From: JAOPZW01 sp963807305
GTDB lineage: Bacteria; Actinomycetota; Thermoleophilia; Solirubrobacterales; Solirubrobacteraceae
Assembly: GCA_963807305.1 (NCBI GenBank)
Contig: CAWEBN010000014.1
Span: forward strand, 124,001 to 188,000
Direction: 5' to 3'
Length of the DNA: 64,000 bases
Positions 50,989 to 59,270 of this stretch are shown in pieces (position 1 is the stretch's first letter; each line of letters starts with the position of its first letter). The notes below the pieces were generated by a model. It ran no database searches and had not been told where the DNA came from. It worked only from the letters and a program-made list of their open reading frames with translations. Both the position numbers and the translations under genes were made by a program.

Positions 50989-51936
50989 CTACGCGGCGGT
51001 CGCGAGCGCCCGTGCCCGGGCGTGGCGCCGGTACCGGCCGGGGGCGATCCCGCGGTGGCGCGTGAATGCACGCGAGAACGAATACTCGGACCGGTAGCCG
51101 ACGGCGGCCGCGATCGTGCCGACCGTGTCGTCCGTGTCCCGCAGGCGCTGGGCGGCGAGGTCCATGCGCCAGCGCGTGAGGTATTCCGGCGGCGTCTCGC
51201 CGACGAGGTGGGCGAAGCGGCGGGCCAGGGTCGCGCGCGACACGCTGACCTCGCGGGCCAGCGACTCGATCGTCCACGGCTCGCCAGGCCGCTGGTGGAT
51301 GGCGTTCATCGCGCCGGCGACCACCGGGTCGCGCAGCGCGAGCAGCCAGCCGTCGGTCGCGTCGTCGTCCTGCAGGCGCAGCCACGCTCGCATCACGTGG
51401 ATCAACAGCACGTCGATCAGTCGGCCCACCGCTGCGCGCGCGCCGGGCGGGCGGCCGCCGAGCTCGAGCGCGAGCAGCCTCAGCGTCGCGGCGACGGCCC
51501 CGTCGTCGCCGGGCATCCCGGCCGGGACATGCAGCACCGGCGGCAGCTGGGACATGAGTGGGTGGGCGACCTCGTGGTCGTAGTCATAGGCCGCGCAGAG
51601 CACGCGCGTTGCGGCGCCGAGACCCTGGATGATCATGTCGCCGTCGGGCGTGAGGCGGGAGTCCGTCTGAAACCGCGCCAGAGACTCCGTGCGCGCGTCT
51701 ACCGACGACACCAGCTCGTGTGGCGTGTTGGTGGGCAGGAGAACGACGTCGCCGGGCATCAGGCGCTGCGGCGCGCGGCCGGGCATGCGCAGCCAGCAGG
51801 TGCCGCCCACCACCGCGTGAAAGACGGCACCGGGCACTGGGTCGACGGCCACGCCCCACGGCTCGTGGGCGATGAGCTGGGCCATCACGGCACCCGAGAC
51901 GCGGCTGAGGTCGAACACGTCGGCGAGCGGGTCCAC
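50989..51936 (-). CDS. AraC-family regulator with cupin (AraC_binding_2/cupin_6) sensor domain
   Basis: A 315-residue regulator. The N-terminal ~200 residues form a cupin-like sensor domain (FHAVVGGTCWLRMPGRAPQR, LMPGDVVLLPTNTPHELVSS), as in regulators of aldehyde or redox genes. The C-terminal ~100 residues hold two helix-turn-helix motifs (WTIESLAREVSVSRATLARR and DTVGTIAAAVGYRSEYSFSR). The GTG start is divergent from the peroxiredoxin gene, its likely target. Confidence 0.92.
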   Translation of the reverse strand: MDPLADVFDLSRVSGAVMAQLIAHEPWGVAVDPVPGAVFHAVVGGTCWLRMPGRAPQRLMPGDVVLLPTNTPHELVSSVDARTESLARFQTDSRLTPDGDMIIQGLGAATRVLCAAYDYDHEVAHPLMSQLPPVLHVPAGMPGDDGAVAATLRLLALELGGRPPGARAAVGRLIDVLLIHVMRAWLRLQDDDATDGWLLALRDPVVAGAMNAIHQRPGEPWTIESLAREVSVSRATLARRFAHLVGETPPEYLTRWRMDLAAQRLRDTDDTVGTIAAAVGYRSEYSFSRAFTRHRGIAPGRYRRHARARALATAA

Positions 51937-51962
51937 GAGCGTCGCAGCTTATCGCCATCCGG

Positions 51963-52027
51963 CTCATCAATCACACCGCGATGAGCTGAACGGCTATCGA
52001 TCTGCGGTTGTGGCGCATTGTTGTGGC
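51963..52027. promoter_or_regulatory. Candidate AraC operator between regulator and peroxiredoxin genes
   Basis: The 118-base divergent gap holds two direct copies of GTTGTGGC (52007-52014 and 52020-52027, start-to-start 13 bases) and a CTCATC/GATGAG inverted repeat (51963-51968 and 51980-51985). Spaced direct repeats are usual AraC-family binding sites. No binding evidence beyond position. Confidence 0.4.
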
Positions 52028-52054
52028 AGCGGAGCGCTCATACCCTGCTTCACC

Positions 52055-52717
52055 ATGTCCACCGTAACCCCCTCCACTTCCCTCACCGCGGCGACCACCG
52101 ACATGCGCGCCGGCCTGCTCAGCCAGGTCGGCGAGGAGACTCTGTCGGTCTTCGACCGTGACGCCGAGGCAATGGGCGCCGGCGACATGTTCGCGGGCGC
52201 GCTGCGCGCCGGCGATCGCGCCCCGGCGTTCCGGCTTGCGGACGCGCGTGGCGGCGAGCTCGCGCTCGACGACCTGCTCGCCGACGGCCCCGTGGTGCTG
52301 GTCTTCTACCGCGGCGCCTGGTGCCCGTACTGCAACCTGCAGCTCGCGGCCTTCCAGTCCGCGCTGGCCGACATCCGCGCCGCCGGCGCGACGCTGGTCG
52401 CCGTCTCCCCGCAGACGCCCGACCAGTCGCTGACCCTGGCCGAGCGCCACGCGCTGGAGTTCCCGGTGTTGTCGGACGCCGGCAACGCCGTGGCCCGCAG
52501 CTACGGCCTGGTGTTCACGCAGAGCGAGGCCGTGACGGCCACGTCGCGCCGGCTCGGCGTCGCGCTCGCCGACTTCAACGGCGACGACAGCAACACGCTG
52601 CCGGCCGCGTCGACGTTCGTGATCGGCGAGGACGGCGTGATCCGTTTCGCCTCCGTCTCCGGCGACTACCGCTGGCGGGTCGGGCCCGACGAGGTCCTGG
52701 CAGCGCTGCGCGGTTGA
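52055..52717 (+). CDS. AhpC/TSA-family peroxiredoxin-like protein
   Basis: A 220-residue thioredoxin-fold protein. The active-site region is VLVFYRGAWCPYCNLQLAAF with cysteines at 90 and 93 (CxxC, as in PrxQ-like and alkyl hydroperoxide reductase relatives). VAVSPQTPDQSLTLAERHAL and FPVLSDAGNAVARSYGLVF follow, and TFVIGEDGVIRFASVSGDYR ends the fold. The 55-residue N-terminal helical extension is normal for this subfamily. Likely reduces peroxides. Divergent from the AraC-type regulator. Confidence 0.9.
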   Translation: MSTVTPSTSLTAATTDMRAGLLSQVGEETLSVFDRDAEAMGAGDMFAGALRAGDRAPAFRLADARGGELALDDLLADGPVVLVFYRGAWCPYCNLQLAAFQSALADIRAAGATLVAVSPQTPDQSLTLAERHALEFPVLSDAGNAVARSYGLVFTQSEAVTATSRRLGVALADFNGDDSNTLPAASTFVIGEDGVIRFASVSGDYRWRVGPDEVLAALRG

Positions 52718-52950
52718 ACGGTGGCGAACGTCCTCGCCGTCCGGGCCGCCGCCGCCCGAGGTCACCAGAGTGCACCACGCGCTGGTGCGCGTCGCAGTGC
52801 GGCGATGCTCGCCAACTCGACAGGTTCAGCGCCACCGTCGTCGTGCCCGCTGCAGCGCGACTGGGGCTTGACCGCGGCAACGAGCGGCGTGGCTGGTCGT
52901 CGCGGTGCGGTGCCGTCGTGCGCCGGCTCCTGACCGCCACAAGTCGCGCC

Positions 52951-53922
52951 TCACACGGTGATGACGACCTTGCCGCGTGGGCGGCCTTCTCTGAGGTACC
53001 GGATGGCGTCGGGGACGTCGCTCAGGGGGTAGGCCCGGTCGACGACGGGCGTGACCTTCTCGGCTTCGATGAGCTCCTTGAGGACCATCAGGTCCCCGTG
53101 GTTCTCGCGCGAGACGAACGTCCCCAGCTTCTGCCCGACGAACCGCGACAGCACCAGCGCCCGGAGCTGGCGATCGGTGCCCCCGAGCCAGCGCCCATCG
53201 GTCTCGCCTCCGACGATGACGAGCGTCCCCTCCGGGGTCAGTGCACGCCGCAAGCGCGACAATGACGCGTTCCCGCCGACATCGAGGATCGCCTCGTAGC
53301 GCTGCTGCCCGTCTGCGAAGTCCTCACGCATGTAGTCGATGACGTGGTCGGCACCAAGGGAGCGAACCAGGTCCACCTTCGCCGTGCTGCACACGCCGGT
53401 CACGTGAGCCCCGAACACCTTGGCCACCTGCACGGCGTACGTCCCCACGCCACCGGACGCACCAACGATCAGCACCTTCTGGTTCGGGCGCACCCTGGCG
53501 TGGTCGCGTAGGCCCTGCAGTGCGGTCAAGCCAGAGATCGCGACAACCGCCGCCTGCTCGAACGTGAGGTTGGCCGGCTTGGGCGCCAGTCTGTCCTCGG
53601 ACGCGCGGGCGTACTCGGCGTAGGAGCCCTTGGCGATCCCGAACACCTCGTCGCCAGGCCGAAACCCGCTCACCTCCTTGCCCACGGCGTGTACCACGCC
53701 CGCCACGTCCGCACCAAGCACCGGATTCTTCGGCGCGCGCAACCCGAAGCCCGCCACGCGAATCGGGTACGGCAGCCCCGCCATGACGTGCCACACCCCC
53801 TGATCGACGCCGGCCGCGCGCACCCGCACAACCACATCGTCATCCCCGACCAGCGGCCTTTCGACGTCCCTGAGCTCCAGGACATCGGCCGAGCCGTACG
53901 TGTCGCGGACGATCGCCTTCAT
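52951..53922 (-). CDS. NADPH:quinone reductase-like MDR-family oxidoreductase
   Basis: A 323-residue medium-chain dehydrogenase/reductase of the zinc-free quinone reductase type. MKAIVRDTYGSADVLELRDV starts the GroES-like domain. PVLGADVAGVVHAVGKEVSG and FRPGDEVFGIAKGSYAEYA follow, the Rossmann motif is VLIVGASGGVGTYAVQVAK, and the end GRPRGKVVITV is typical. No zinc-ligand cysteines are present. The ATG at 53922 is chosen because MKAIV opens the family. Confidence 0.92.
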   Translation of the reverse strand: MKAIVRDTYGSADVLELRDVERPLVGDDDVVVRVRAAGVDQGVWHVMAGLPYPIRVAGFGLRAPKNPVLGADVAGVVHAVGKEVSGFRPGDEVFGIAKGSYAEYARASEDRLAPKPANLTFEQAAVVAISGLTALQGLRDHARVRPNQKVLIVGASGGVGTYAVQVAKVFGAHVTGVCSTAKVDLVRSLGADHVIDYMREDFADGQQRYEAILDVGGNASLSRLRRALTPEGTLVIVGGETDGRWLGGTDRQLRALVLSRFVGQKLGTFVSRENHGDLMVLKELIEAEKVTPVVDRAYPLSDVPDAIRYLREGRPRGKVVITV

Positions 53923-54185
53923 GGTCTCCGGTCGAGCCACGCGGTCGAGTATCTCCTGCTTCGCGCTGCGCCCCAAACCGAGGCGCGGTCTCCCGCCGGC
54001 AAGCGCACGCGGCCGAGGCGAGCTTCTGGACCTTGTCCCTCCCGGTCCGGCGCCGCGAGAGCGCGTTCACCACAGTGCGCCCGGAAGGCCCCCGCGGATC
54101 GTCAGCAACATCGCCACAAACCACTGGAGCGGGCCGGCGAGCCCCCGGGGATGCGGGACCCCGATGGAGACGGGGGTTTCGGAGG

Positions 54186-54259
<74 letters not shown>

Positions 54260-54286
54260 CTTGCGGGCCGCGGATTGTAGCGAGGA

Positions 54287-55162
54287 TCAGGCGACCGCTC
54301 GGGGGCGCACGCGGCGGGCCAGAGCGAGCGCCTCGTCGACGTCCTCGAAGGCGAGCTCGACCTTGTAGCCGGTGCCGCGGGGGCGCACGCGGACCTCGGT
54401 CCCGAGGGCGGCGCCGAGGGCTTCGGTGATGCGGGCGGCGGCGGCCTCCTGGTCCGGGTGCAGCGCCGCGCGGCCGCGTCTTGCCGCGCGGGCCGGGGCG
54501 TTCGCCTCACGGGCGCGCTGCTCGACCACGCGCACCGACCAGCCGCCCTGGACCGCAGCGCGCGCGATGCTGCGGCGGTCGGCGTGGTCGTCGGCCAGCA
54601 GCAGGGCACGGCCGTGACCCTCGGTCAGGGAGCCGTCCTCGACCAGCGCGAGCGCCTCGTCAGGCAGGTCGAGCAGGCGCAGGAGGTTGGAGACGGCGAC
54701 GCGGCTACGGCCGACGCGACGGCCGACCTCCTCGCGCGTGAGCCCCAACTCCTCGACGAGGCCCGCCACGGCGCGGGCGGCCTCGATCGGGTTGAGGTCT
54801 TCGCGCGCCATGTTCTCGATGAGGGCGTCCTCGAGCGACTGCGCGTCGTCGCGCTGCTGGACGAGCGCGGGCAGGATCTCGAGGCCCGCGAGCCGGGCGG
54901 CGCGCCAGCGGCGCTCGCCGGCGACCAGCTCGTAGGTCCCGCCGGGGCGCGGGCGCACGAGGATGGGCTGCAGCACGCCGCGCTCCCTGACCGAGTCGGC
55001 CAGGGCCTGCAGCGCGTCCTCGTCGAAGCGCTTGCGCGGCTGATCGGGGTTGGGCGCGACGAGATCGACGTGGAGCTCGCGCAGCTCGGCGGCGCCCTCC
55101 TCGCCCTCCGAGACCGACAGGATGGCCGCGAGTCCGCGGCCCATGCCTCGACGCTCAGCCAC
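54287..55162 (-). CDS. parB: Chromosome partitioning protein ParB
   Basis: CTP-dependent clamp that loads at parS sites to organise and segregate the origin region. The 291-residue protein has the N-terminal ELHVDLVAPNPDQPRKRFDE region, the CTP-binding boxes (LVAGERRWRAARLAG and ENMAREDLNPIEAARA), and the helix-turn-helix LTREEVGRRVGRSRVAVSNL. The C-terminus is a dimerisation domain. The GTG at 55162 overlaps the parA stop; ATG at 55144 is an alternative start. Confidence 0.94.
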   Translation of the reverse strand: MAERRGMGRGLAAILSVSEGEEGAAELRELHVDLVAPNPDQPRKRFDEDALQALADSVRERGVLQPILVRPRPGGTYELVAGERRWRAARLAGLEILPALVQQRDDAQSLEDALIENMAREDLNPIEAARAVAGLVEELGLTREEVGRRVGRSRVAVSNLLRLLDLPDEALALVEDGSLTEGHGRALLLADDHADRRSIARAAVQGGWSVRVVEQRAREANAPARAARRGRAALHPDQEAAAARITEALGAALGTEVRVRPRGTGYKVELAFEDVDEALALARRVRPRAVA

Positions 55163-55913
55163 GTGCCGCCACTTCCTTCGCGAGTTCGAAATAGGCCTCC
55201 GCACCACTCGAGTGCGGGTCGTGATGGATGACCGGACGCCCGAAGCTCGGCGCCTCGCCGAGGCGCACGCTACGCGGGATCACGGTGTCGAAGACCAGCT
55301 GCGGGAAGTGCTGGCGCACCTCGCGCTCGACGTCGCGCGCCAGGCGGGTGCGCCCGTCGTGCATGGTCAGGAGCATCCCTGCGACGGCGAGACGCGGGTT
55401 GAGCTCGCGCTGGATGAGGCCCAGCGTGTCGAGCAGGCCGGCGAGGCCCTCCAGCGCGTAGTACTCGGTCTGGACCGGAACGATCACCCGGTCGGCCGCG
55501 ACCAGCGCGTTGACGGTCAGCGGGCCGAGCGACGGCGGGCAGTCGAGGAGGGTGTAGGCGAAGCGGTCGCGCACCGGGGCCAGCGCCTCACGCAGCCGCT
55601 GCTCGGAGCCCGGCTCCCGCGGGAGCTCGACGTTGGCAGCAGCCAGATCCGGGTGCGAGGGCAGGATCGTCAGGTTGGCGATGGCAGTGGGCGCGAGCGC
55701 CTCCTCCGCCGTCGCCGAGCCGCACAGGACGTCGTAGACGCTCGGCTCGCGATCCTTCTCGAGCCCCAGCCCGACGGTCGCGTTCGCCTGCGGATCGATG
55801 TCGACGAGCAGCGTCGCGTAGCCGGCCTCGGCGATGCAGGCGGCGACGTTGACCGCGGTCGTCGTCTTCCCAACCCCGCCCTTCTGATTCGCGATCGCGT
55901 AGATCGTCCCCAT
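55155..55913 (-). CDS. parA: Chromosome partitioning ATPase ParA (Soj)
   Basis: A 252-residue deviant Walker ATPase that moves ParB-bound origins. IYAIANQKGGVGKTTTAVNV is the deviant Walker A. VDIDPQANATVGLGL follows, YTLLDCPPSLGPLTVNALVA is the Walker B region, and VQTEYYALEGLAGLLDTL completes the pattern. It is translationally linked to parB and lies upstream of it, in the parAB order beside rsmG typical of origins. Confidence 0.96.
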   Translation of the reverse strand: MGTIYAIANQKGGVGKTTTAVNVAACIAEAGYATLLVDIDPQANATVGLGLEKDREPSVYDVLCGSATAEEALAPTAIANLTILPSHPDLAAANVELPREPGSEQRLREALAPVRDRFAYTLLDCPPSLGPLTVNALVAADRVIVPVQTEYYALEGLAGLLDTLGLIQRELNPRLAVAGMLLTMHDGRTRLARDVEREVRQHFPQLVFDTVIPRSVRLGEAPSFGRPVIHHDPHSSGAEAYFELAKEVAARG

Positions 55914-55984
55914 TGACCGTCAAGCTAGCGGCGACTCCGGTCGGAGCCCGCAGGTCTTCGTTCGGCGCCGAAGCGCCATAACCT

Positions 55985-56698
55985 TCAAGTCGAGGCTCGG
56001 ATCGGCCGCTTGCGGGCCATTCCCGGGCGGCGTGGGTATCGGCTCGGCGTTGGCCTCACCTTCGAGCTGAGGTAGAGATGACGATCGCGGGTCCGCGGGA
56101 ACGGCTCGACGGCGATCGGTTCCGGCACGCTCATCCCCAGCTTCCCCGCGGCCGCCGCACCATCGGCCTCCTCGGCCGCCTCACGGCGCCCCTTCCAGGC
56201 CACGAGCAGGCCGCCGGCCTCGAGCAGAGGCGCCGCGTACTCGAGGAGGACCGGCAGCGGCGCCAGGGCACGGGCCACCACGACGTCCTGGGCGCCAAGC
56301 CCGTCCGGCCACTCCTCGGCCCGCGCGTTGACGACCTCCACGTTCCCCAGCCCAAGTTGGTGGGCCGCCGAGGCGAGAAAGGCGCATTTGCGACCCACGC
56401 TCTCTACCAGCGCCACGCGGGCGCCCGGCACGGCGATCGCCAGCGCGAGGCCCGGAAACCCGCCTCCAGAGCCGAGATCGGCGAGTCGCCGGGCGGTGCG
56501 GACCGCCGGCACGTCGAGCGCCACGAGGGAGTCGGCCACGTGGGCATCCACGCCCTCGGCCGGATCGCGGACGGAAGTGATGGCGGCCGGCTCGGCCGCG
56601 ACCAGGTCGAGGAGCACGGCGAGCTGCCGCTCGGCGCGGGCGGGAAGCTCGTGGAGGGCCGCCAGCCGGGCCAGCCGCGCAGCGACGTCGGTGGACAC
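55985..56698 (-). CDS. rsmG: 16S rRNA (guanine-N7) methyltransferase RsmG
   Basis: Methylates N7 of a guanine in the 530 loop of 16S rRNA. The 237-residue protein has ADLGSGGGFPGLALAIAVPG as the SAM motif, VALVESVGRKCAFLASAAHQ and VVVARALAPLPVLLEYAAPL, all typical. The Arg-rich tail (SKVRPTPSRYPRRPG) extends past the fold. GTG at 56698 is the likely start, with TTG at 56704 as alternative. No ribosome binding site is obvious, and an 18-bp repeat overlaps this point. Confidence 0.93.
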   Translation of the reverse strand: MSTDVAARLARLAALHELPARAERQLAVLLDLVAAEPAAITSVRDPAEGVDAHVADSLVALDVPAVRTARRLADLGSGGGFPGLALAIAVPGARVALVESVGRKCAFLASAAHQLGLGNVEVVNARAEEWPDGLGAQDVVVARALAPLPVLLEYAAPLLEAGGLLVAWKGRREAAEEADGAAAAGKLGMSVPEPIAVEPFPRTRDRHLYLSSKVRPTPSRYPRRPGMARKRPIRAST

Positions 56699-56765
56699 CG
56701 TCAAACGTGAAACCTACGTGGTGGGCGCAGCGACGGCATCGGGCGGGCCGTCAAACGTGAAACCT
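56698..56765. repeat. Duplicated 18-bp parS-like motif, period 50 bp
   Basis: The sequence CCGTCAAACGTGAAACCT occurs exactly at 56698-56715 and at 56748-56765. Its reverse complement contains GTTTCACGT, the conserved half of parS (GTTTCACGTGAAAC), with the second half reading TTGAC. It lies just upstream of rsmG and about 0.8 kb from parAB. A ParB site, a promoter element or a simple local duplication are all possible. Confidence 0.5.
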
Positions 56766-56781
56766 CGCTCCCCCGCGGGCG

Positions 56782-57255
56782 CTACGTCACGAGCGGCGCG
56801 ACGACGAGGTGGCGGTCCGGCTCCTCGCCCTCGCTGTACGTCTCGACGCCCCCCTGGTCGCGCAGGTACTCGTGCACGAGCTTTCGCTCACTCGCCGTCA
56901 TCACGTCGAGGGCGACCGGGCGTCGCTGGCGGCGCGCGTCCTCGGCCGCCTGGTCGGCGAGTCGCTGCAGCGCCTCTGCGCGGCGCGCCCGATAGCCCTC
57001 GGCGTCGACGACGACCCGCAGGTCGCCGGCGGGAGCGCCGCCACCACGGGTCAGCACGATGCGGAAGACGAGGTGCTGCACGGCGTCGATCGTCTGCCCG
57101 TGACGCCCGATGAACAAGCCGAGATCGTGGCCGTGGACGGTGCCGGTCACGACGTCGCCGTCGCGGCCGACCTCGACCTCGCCCTTCAGCCCCAGCGCCG
57201 TCACCACCTCTTCGAGCACCTCCTGGACCGTGCTCTCGACGACGTCCGAGCTCAT
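56782..57255 (-). CDS. khpB: RNA-binding protein KhpB (Jag), KH and R3H domains
   Basis: A 157-residue RNA-binding protein of the Jag/SpoIIIJ-associated family. The KH domain has HDLGLFIGRHGQTIDAVQHL (GxxG is GRHG). The R3H domain has MTASERKLVHEYLRDQGGVE and ends in EPDRHLVVAPLV. The Jag_N domain found in many homologues is absent, so it starts directly with the KH half. It overlaps yidC by four bases (ATGA), the classical order. Confidence 0.93.
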   Translation of the reverse strand: MSSDVVESTVQEVLEEVVTALGLKGEVEVGRDGDVVTGTVHGHDLGLFIGRHGQTIDAVQHLVFRIVLTRGGGAPAGDLRVVVDAEGYRARRAEALQRLADQAAEDARRQRRPVALDVMTASERKLVHEYLRDQGGVETYSEGEEPDRHLVVAPLVT

Positions 57256-58217
57256 CTGCGCCTTCCGGTCTTCTTCTTGCGCCGCTGACGCGGGGGCGGG
57301 GGCGGAGCGCTCGCGCGGCGCTCGCGCGGCTCCGGCGCCGCGCCCTCGTCGCCGTTGGTACTCGGTTTTGCCTTCGCCTTGGGCTCCTTCGACGGCTTCG
57401 GGCCCGCGCGCTCACCCTTGTCGGCGACCACGGCCGCCGCCCCGGCCGGCTTGACGTCCGGTCCTGTCCCTGGCGCCCCGAGCACAGGCAATCCCGCACC
57501 ACGCCTGATGATGTACTGCTGGCCGACAGTCCAGAAGTTCGTGGTGATCCAGTAGACGAGCAGTCCGGCCGGGAAGCCCTGGATGAAGGGCACGAACACG
57601 AAGGGCAGCGCGATCATGATGAAGCGCTGGTTGCGGTCGGCCGTGACCGACATCAAGACGCTCGAGAGCAGCTGCGACCCCACGTAGAGCACGAGCAGGA
57701 CCGCCAGGACCCAGCCGGTCGCGTGGGCGGTCAGGTCCGGGATGAAGAGGAACTTCGCGCTCCCCGGATCCACCTGGTTGCAGGCGACGTTGGTGACGCT
57801 CGTCCCATGCTGCGCCGCGTACTTCACGATGCCCGGGCAGATGTCGAGCTTGAGGTCCTTCCGCAGCATGTAGAACAGCGAGAAGAACACCGGGAGCTGC
57901 AGCACCAGGGGCAGGCACGACCCGAACGGGTTGACCTTGTTCTCCTGGTAGAACTTCATCATCTCCTGGTTCAGGCGCTGACGGTCGTCCTTGTACTTGG
58001 CCTGCAGCGACTTGATCTCGGGCGAGAGGCGCTGCAGGGCCTGCATGGACTTGAACTGCTTGAGCGTCAGCGGAATCAGGGCCGCGCGGACCACGATGGT
58101 CAGCGCGATGATCGAGAAGCCCCACGAGAACCCGACCGTGTCGTGGAAGAACACGAGCACGTGATCGAACACGTCGATCAGCGGCTGGACGGGGTTGGCG
58201 ATCGGGAGGATGTTCAT
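57252..58217 (-). CDS. yidC: Membrane protein insertase YidC
   Basis: Inserts and folds membrane proteins with or without SecYEG. The 321-residue Gram-positive-type protein has the membrane helices FFHDTVGFSWGFSIIALTIV, PFGSCLPLVLQLPVFFSLFY, a helix near 170-190 (WVLAVLLVLYVGSQLLSSVL) and IALPFVFVPFIQGFPAGLLV. The cytoplasmic coiled-coil loop LQRLSPEIKSLQAKYKDDRQ follows TM1, and the conserved Arg lies in VVRAALIPLTLKQFKS. The long basic C-terminus (ending RQRRKKKTGRRR) probably contacts ribosomes. Confidence 0.95.
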   Translation of the reverse strand: MNILPIANPVQPLIDVFDHVLVFFHDTVGFSWGFSIIALTIVVRAALIPLTLKQFKSMQALQRLSPEIKSLQAKYKDDRQRLNQEMMKFYQENKVNPFGSCLPLVLQLPVFFSLFYMLRKDLKLDICPGIVKYAAQHGTSVTNVACNQVDPGSAKFLFIPDLTAHATGWVLAVLLVLYVGSQLLSSVLMSVTADRNQRFIMIALPFVFVPFIQGFPAGLLVYWITTNFWTVGQQYIIRRGAGLPVLGAPGTGPDVKPAGAAAVVADKGERAGPKPSKEPKAKAKPSTNGDEGAAPEPRERRASAPPPPPRQRRKKKTGRRR

Positions 58218-58462
58218 CGGCTCGGTTCGCGGCGGCGGAACAGGCGCTGGGCGTCCACGGGATCAAAGCCGCCGTGGCTGAACGGGTTGCAGCGCAGCAA
58301 CCGCCACGCCGCCAGCACCAGCCCCCGCAGTATGCCGTAGTCGTGAATCGCCTGAACGGCGTAGGCCGAGCAGGTCGGCTCGTACTTGCAGCGGCGCGGC
58401 AGCGCCGGCGACACCACGCGCTGATAGGCGACGATCGGTGCGAGCACGAGGCGCCGCATCAC
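58214..58462 (-). CDS. yidD: Membrane protein insertion efficiency factor YidD
   Basis: An 82-residue YidD. The family core is LVLAPIVAYQRVVSPALPRRC followed by CKYEPTCSAYAVQAIHDYG and CNPFSHGGFDPV, with three conserved cysteines. It assists YidC-dependent insertion. It overlaps yidC and rnpA by four bases each, giving the usual rnpA-yidD-yidC chain. Confidence 0.95.
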   Translation of the reverse strand: MMRRLVLAPIVAYQRVVSPALPRRCKYEPTCSAYAVQAIHDYGILRGLVLAAWRLLRCNPFSHGGFDPVDAQRLFRRREPSR

Positions 58463-58866
58463 GTACCCTCGCCCTCCCCACCGGCCGCAGCCTTGTCGAC
58501 GAGCTCAGCCAGGGCGCCGCGCACGCCTGCGAGCCCCTCGCGCTCGGCCAGCTCGCGCACCTCGGGGCGCGCGACCACGACGACGTCCTGGTCGGGAGGC
58601 AGGTGCTCGGCCAGCGTCCCGAAAGCCTCTCTGAGCAGGCGCTTCACCTTGTTGCGATCGACGGCGCCGCCGACCTTGCGCGACACCGACACCCCCAGAC
58701 GGGTGCCGTCGGACGGCTCGCCCGCGGACGACCGCGGGAAGCTGTACAGGACGAGGAAGCGGTTGCCGACCGACCGACCCTGGCGGTAGACGCGCTCGAA
58801 CTCCGCGCTGCGCGAGAGGCGCCCGCGCTTCGGGCGCCGGCCGACGGCGCGCGGCAAGCGATCCAC
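58459..58866 (-). CDS. rnpA: Ribonuclease P protein component
   Basis: Protein subunit of RNase P, which removes 5' leaders from pre-tRNAs. The 135-residue protein has GRLSRSAEFERVYRQGRSVG, FLVLYSFPRSS, the RNR-type motif KVGGAVDRNKVKRLLREAF, and DVVVVARPEVRELAEREGL. The C-terminal ~15 residues are acidic and Gly-rich. It is followed by yidD with a four-base overlap and lies six bases after rpmH. Confidence 0.95.
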   Translation of the reverse strand: MDRLPRAVGRRPKRGRLSRSAEFERVYRQGRSVGNRFLVLYSFPRSSAGEPSDGTRLGVSVSRKVGGAVDRNKVKRLLREAFGTLAEHLPPDQDVVVVARPEVRELAEREGLAGVRGALAELVDKAAAGGEGEGT

Positions 58867-58871
58867 CGCGG

Positions 58872-59006
58872 TCAGACGGTCAGCCGCTTGCGACCCTTGT
58901 CCCGGCGGCGCTTGAGCGTCAGGCGGCCGGCCCGCGTGCTCATGCGGGCACGGAACCCGTGGGTGCGGGCGCGCTTTCGCTTCTTGGGCTGGTAGGTGCG
59001 CTTCAT
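58872..59006 (-). CDS. rpmH: 50S ribosomal protein L34
   Basis: A 44-residue L34: MKRTYQPKKRKRARTHGFRA then RMSTRAGRLTLKRRRDKGRK. The family is invariant in this pattern, so identification is firm despite the short length. The stop is six bases before rnpA. It is the first gene of the minus-strand origin operon and diverges from dnaA. Confidence 0.97.
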   Translation of the reverse strand: MKRTYQPKKRKRARTHGFRARMSTRAGRLTLKRRRDKGRKRLTV

Positions 59007-59270
59007 GGCAAGGGAAGGGTCGAGTGACCGGCGCGCCAGTCTAGCGCGCGGACGTTGTCGACACTCCCTTCGACACGTCGTGCACAGGCGTGTGCATGCC
59101 CCGCCGGCGGTTTTGTTCGCGATTTGCGACGTGCGTCCAGAGGCCCCCGGCGAGCCCCGCGTTCGGCCCCCAACCCGTTGCTATAGTCGCCGCGCCGGTC
59201 GTCCCCAGGGCGGCCTCCTCCCCCCATCTGCCGCCGAACGCTGCCTGCCGAGGAGCCGACTGCCCCTGTC
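59007..59270. promoter_or_regulatory. rpmH-dnaA intergenic region, candidate origin and divergent promoters
   Basis: A 264-base gap between rpmH and dnaA, the typical position of oriC or of the dnaA promoter. One near-consensus DnaA box, TTGTCGACA at 59055-59063, matches TTGTCCACA at eight of nine bases, and a degenerate CTGTGCACG (reverse strand, near 59079-59087) follows. A short A/T-rich stretch (TTTTGTTCGCGATTTGCG) lies near 59111-59128. Few boxes and weak A/T content keep the call tentative. Confidence 0.4.

Noticed and set aside
52718..52950. Possible small gene between peroxiredoxin and quinone reductase genes
   Set aside because: Short frames exist but none has a start signal or recognisable sequence.
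53923..54185. Possible small gene between the quinone reductase gene and tRNA-Ile
   Set aside because: Open frames overlap the tRNA or read antisense to the reductase start, and none shows coding character.
56698..56765. CRISPR-like repeat-spacer unit
   Set aside because: Only two 18-bp copies with one 32-bp gap and no cas genes in the window. No CRISPR array was seen elsewhere either.
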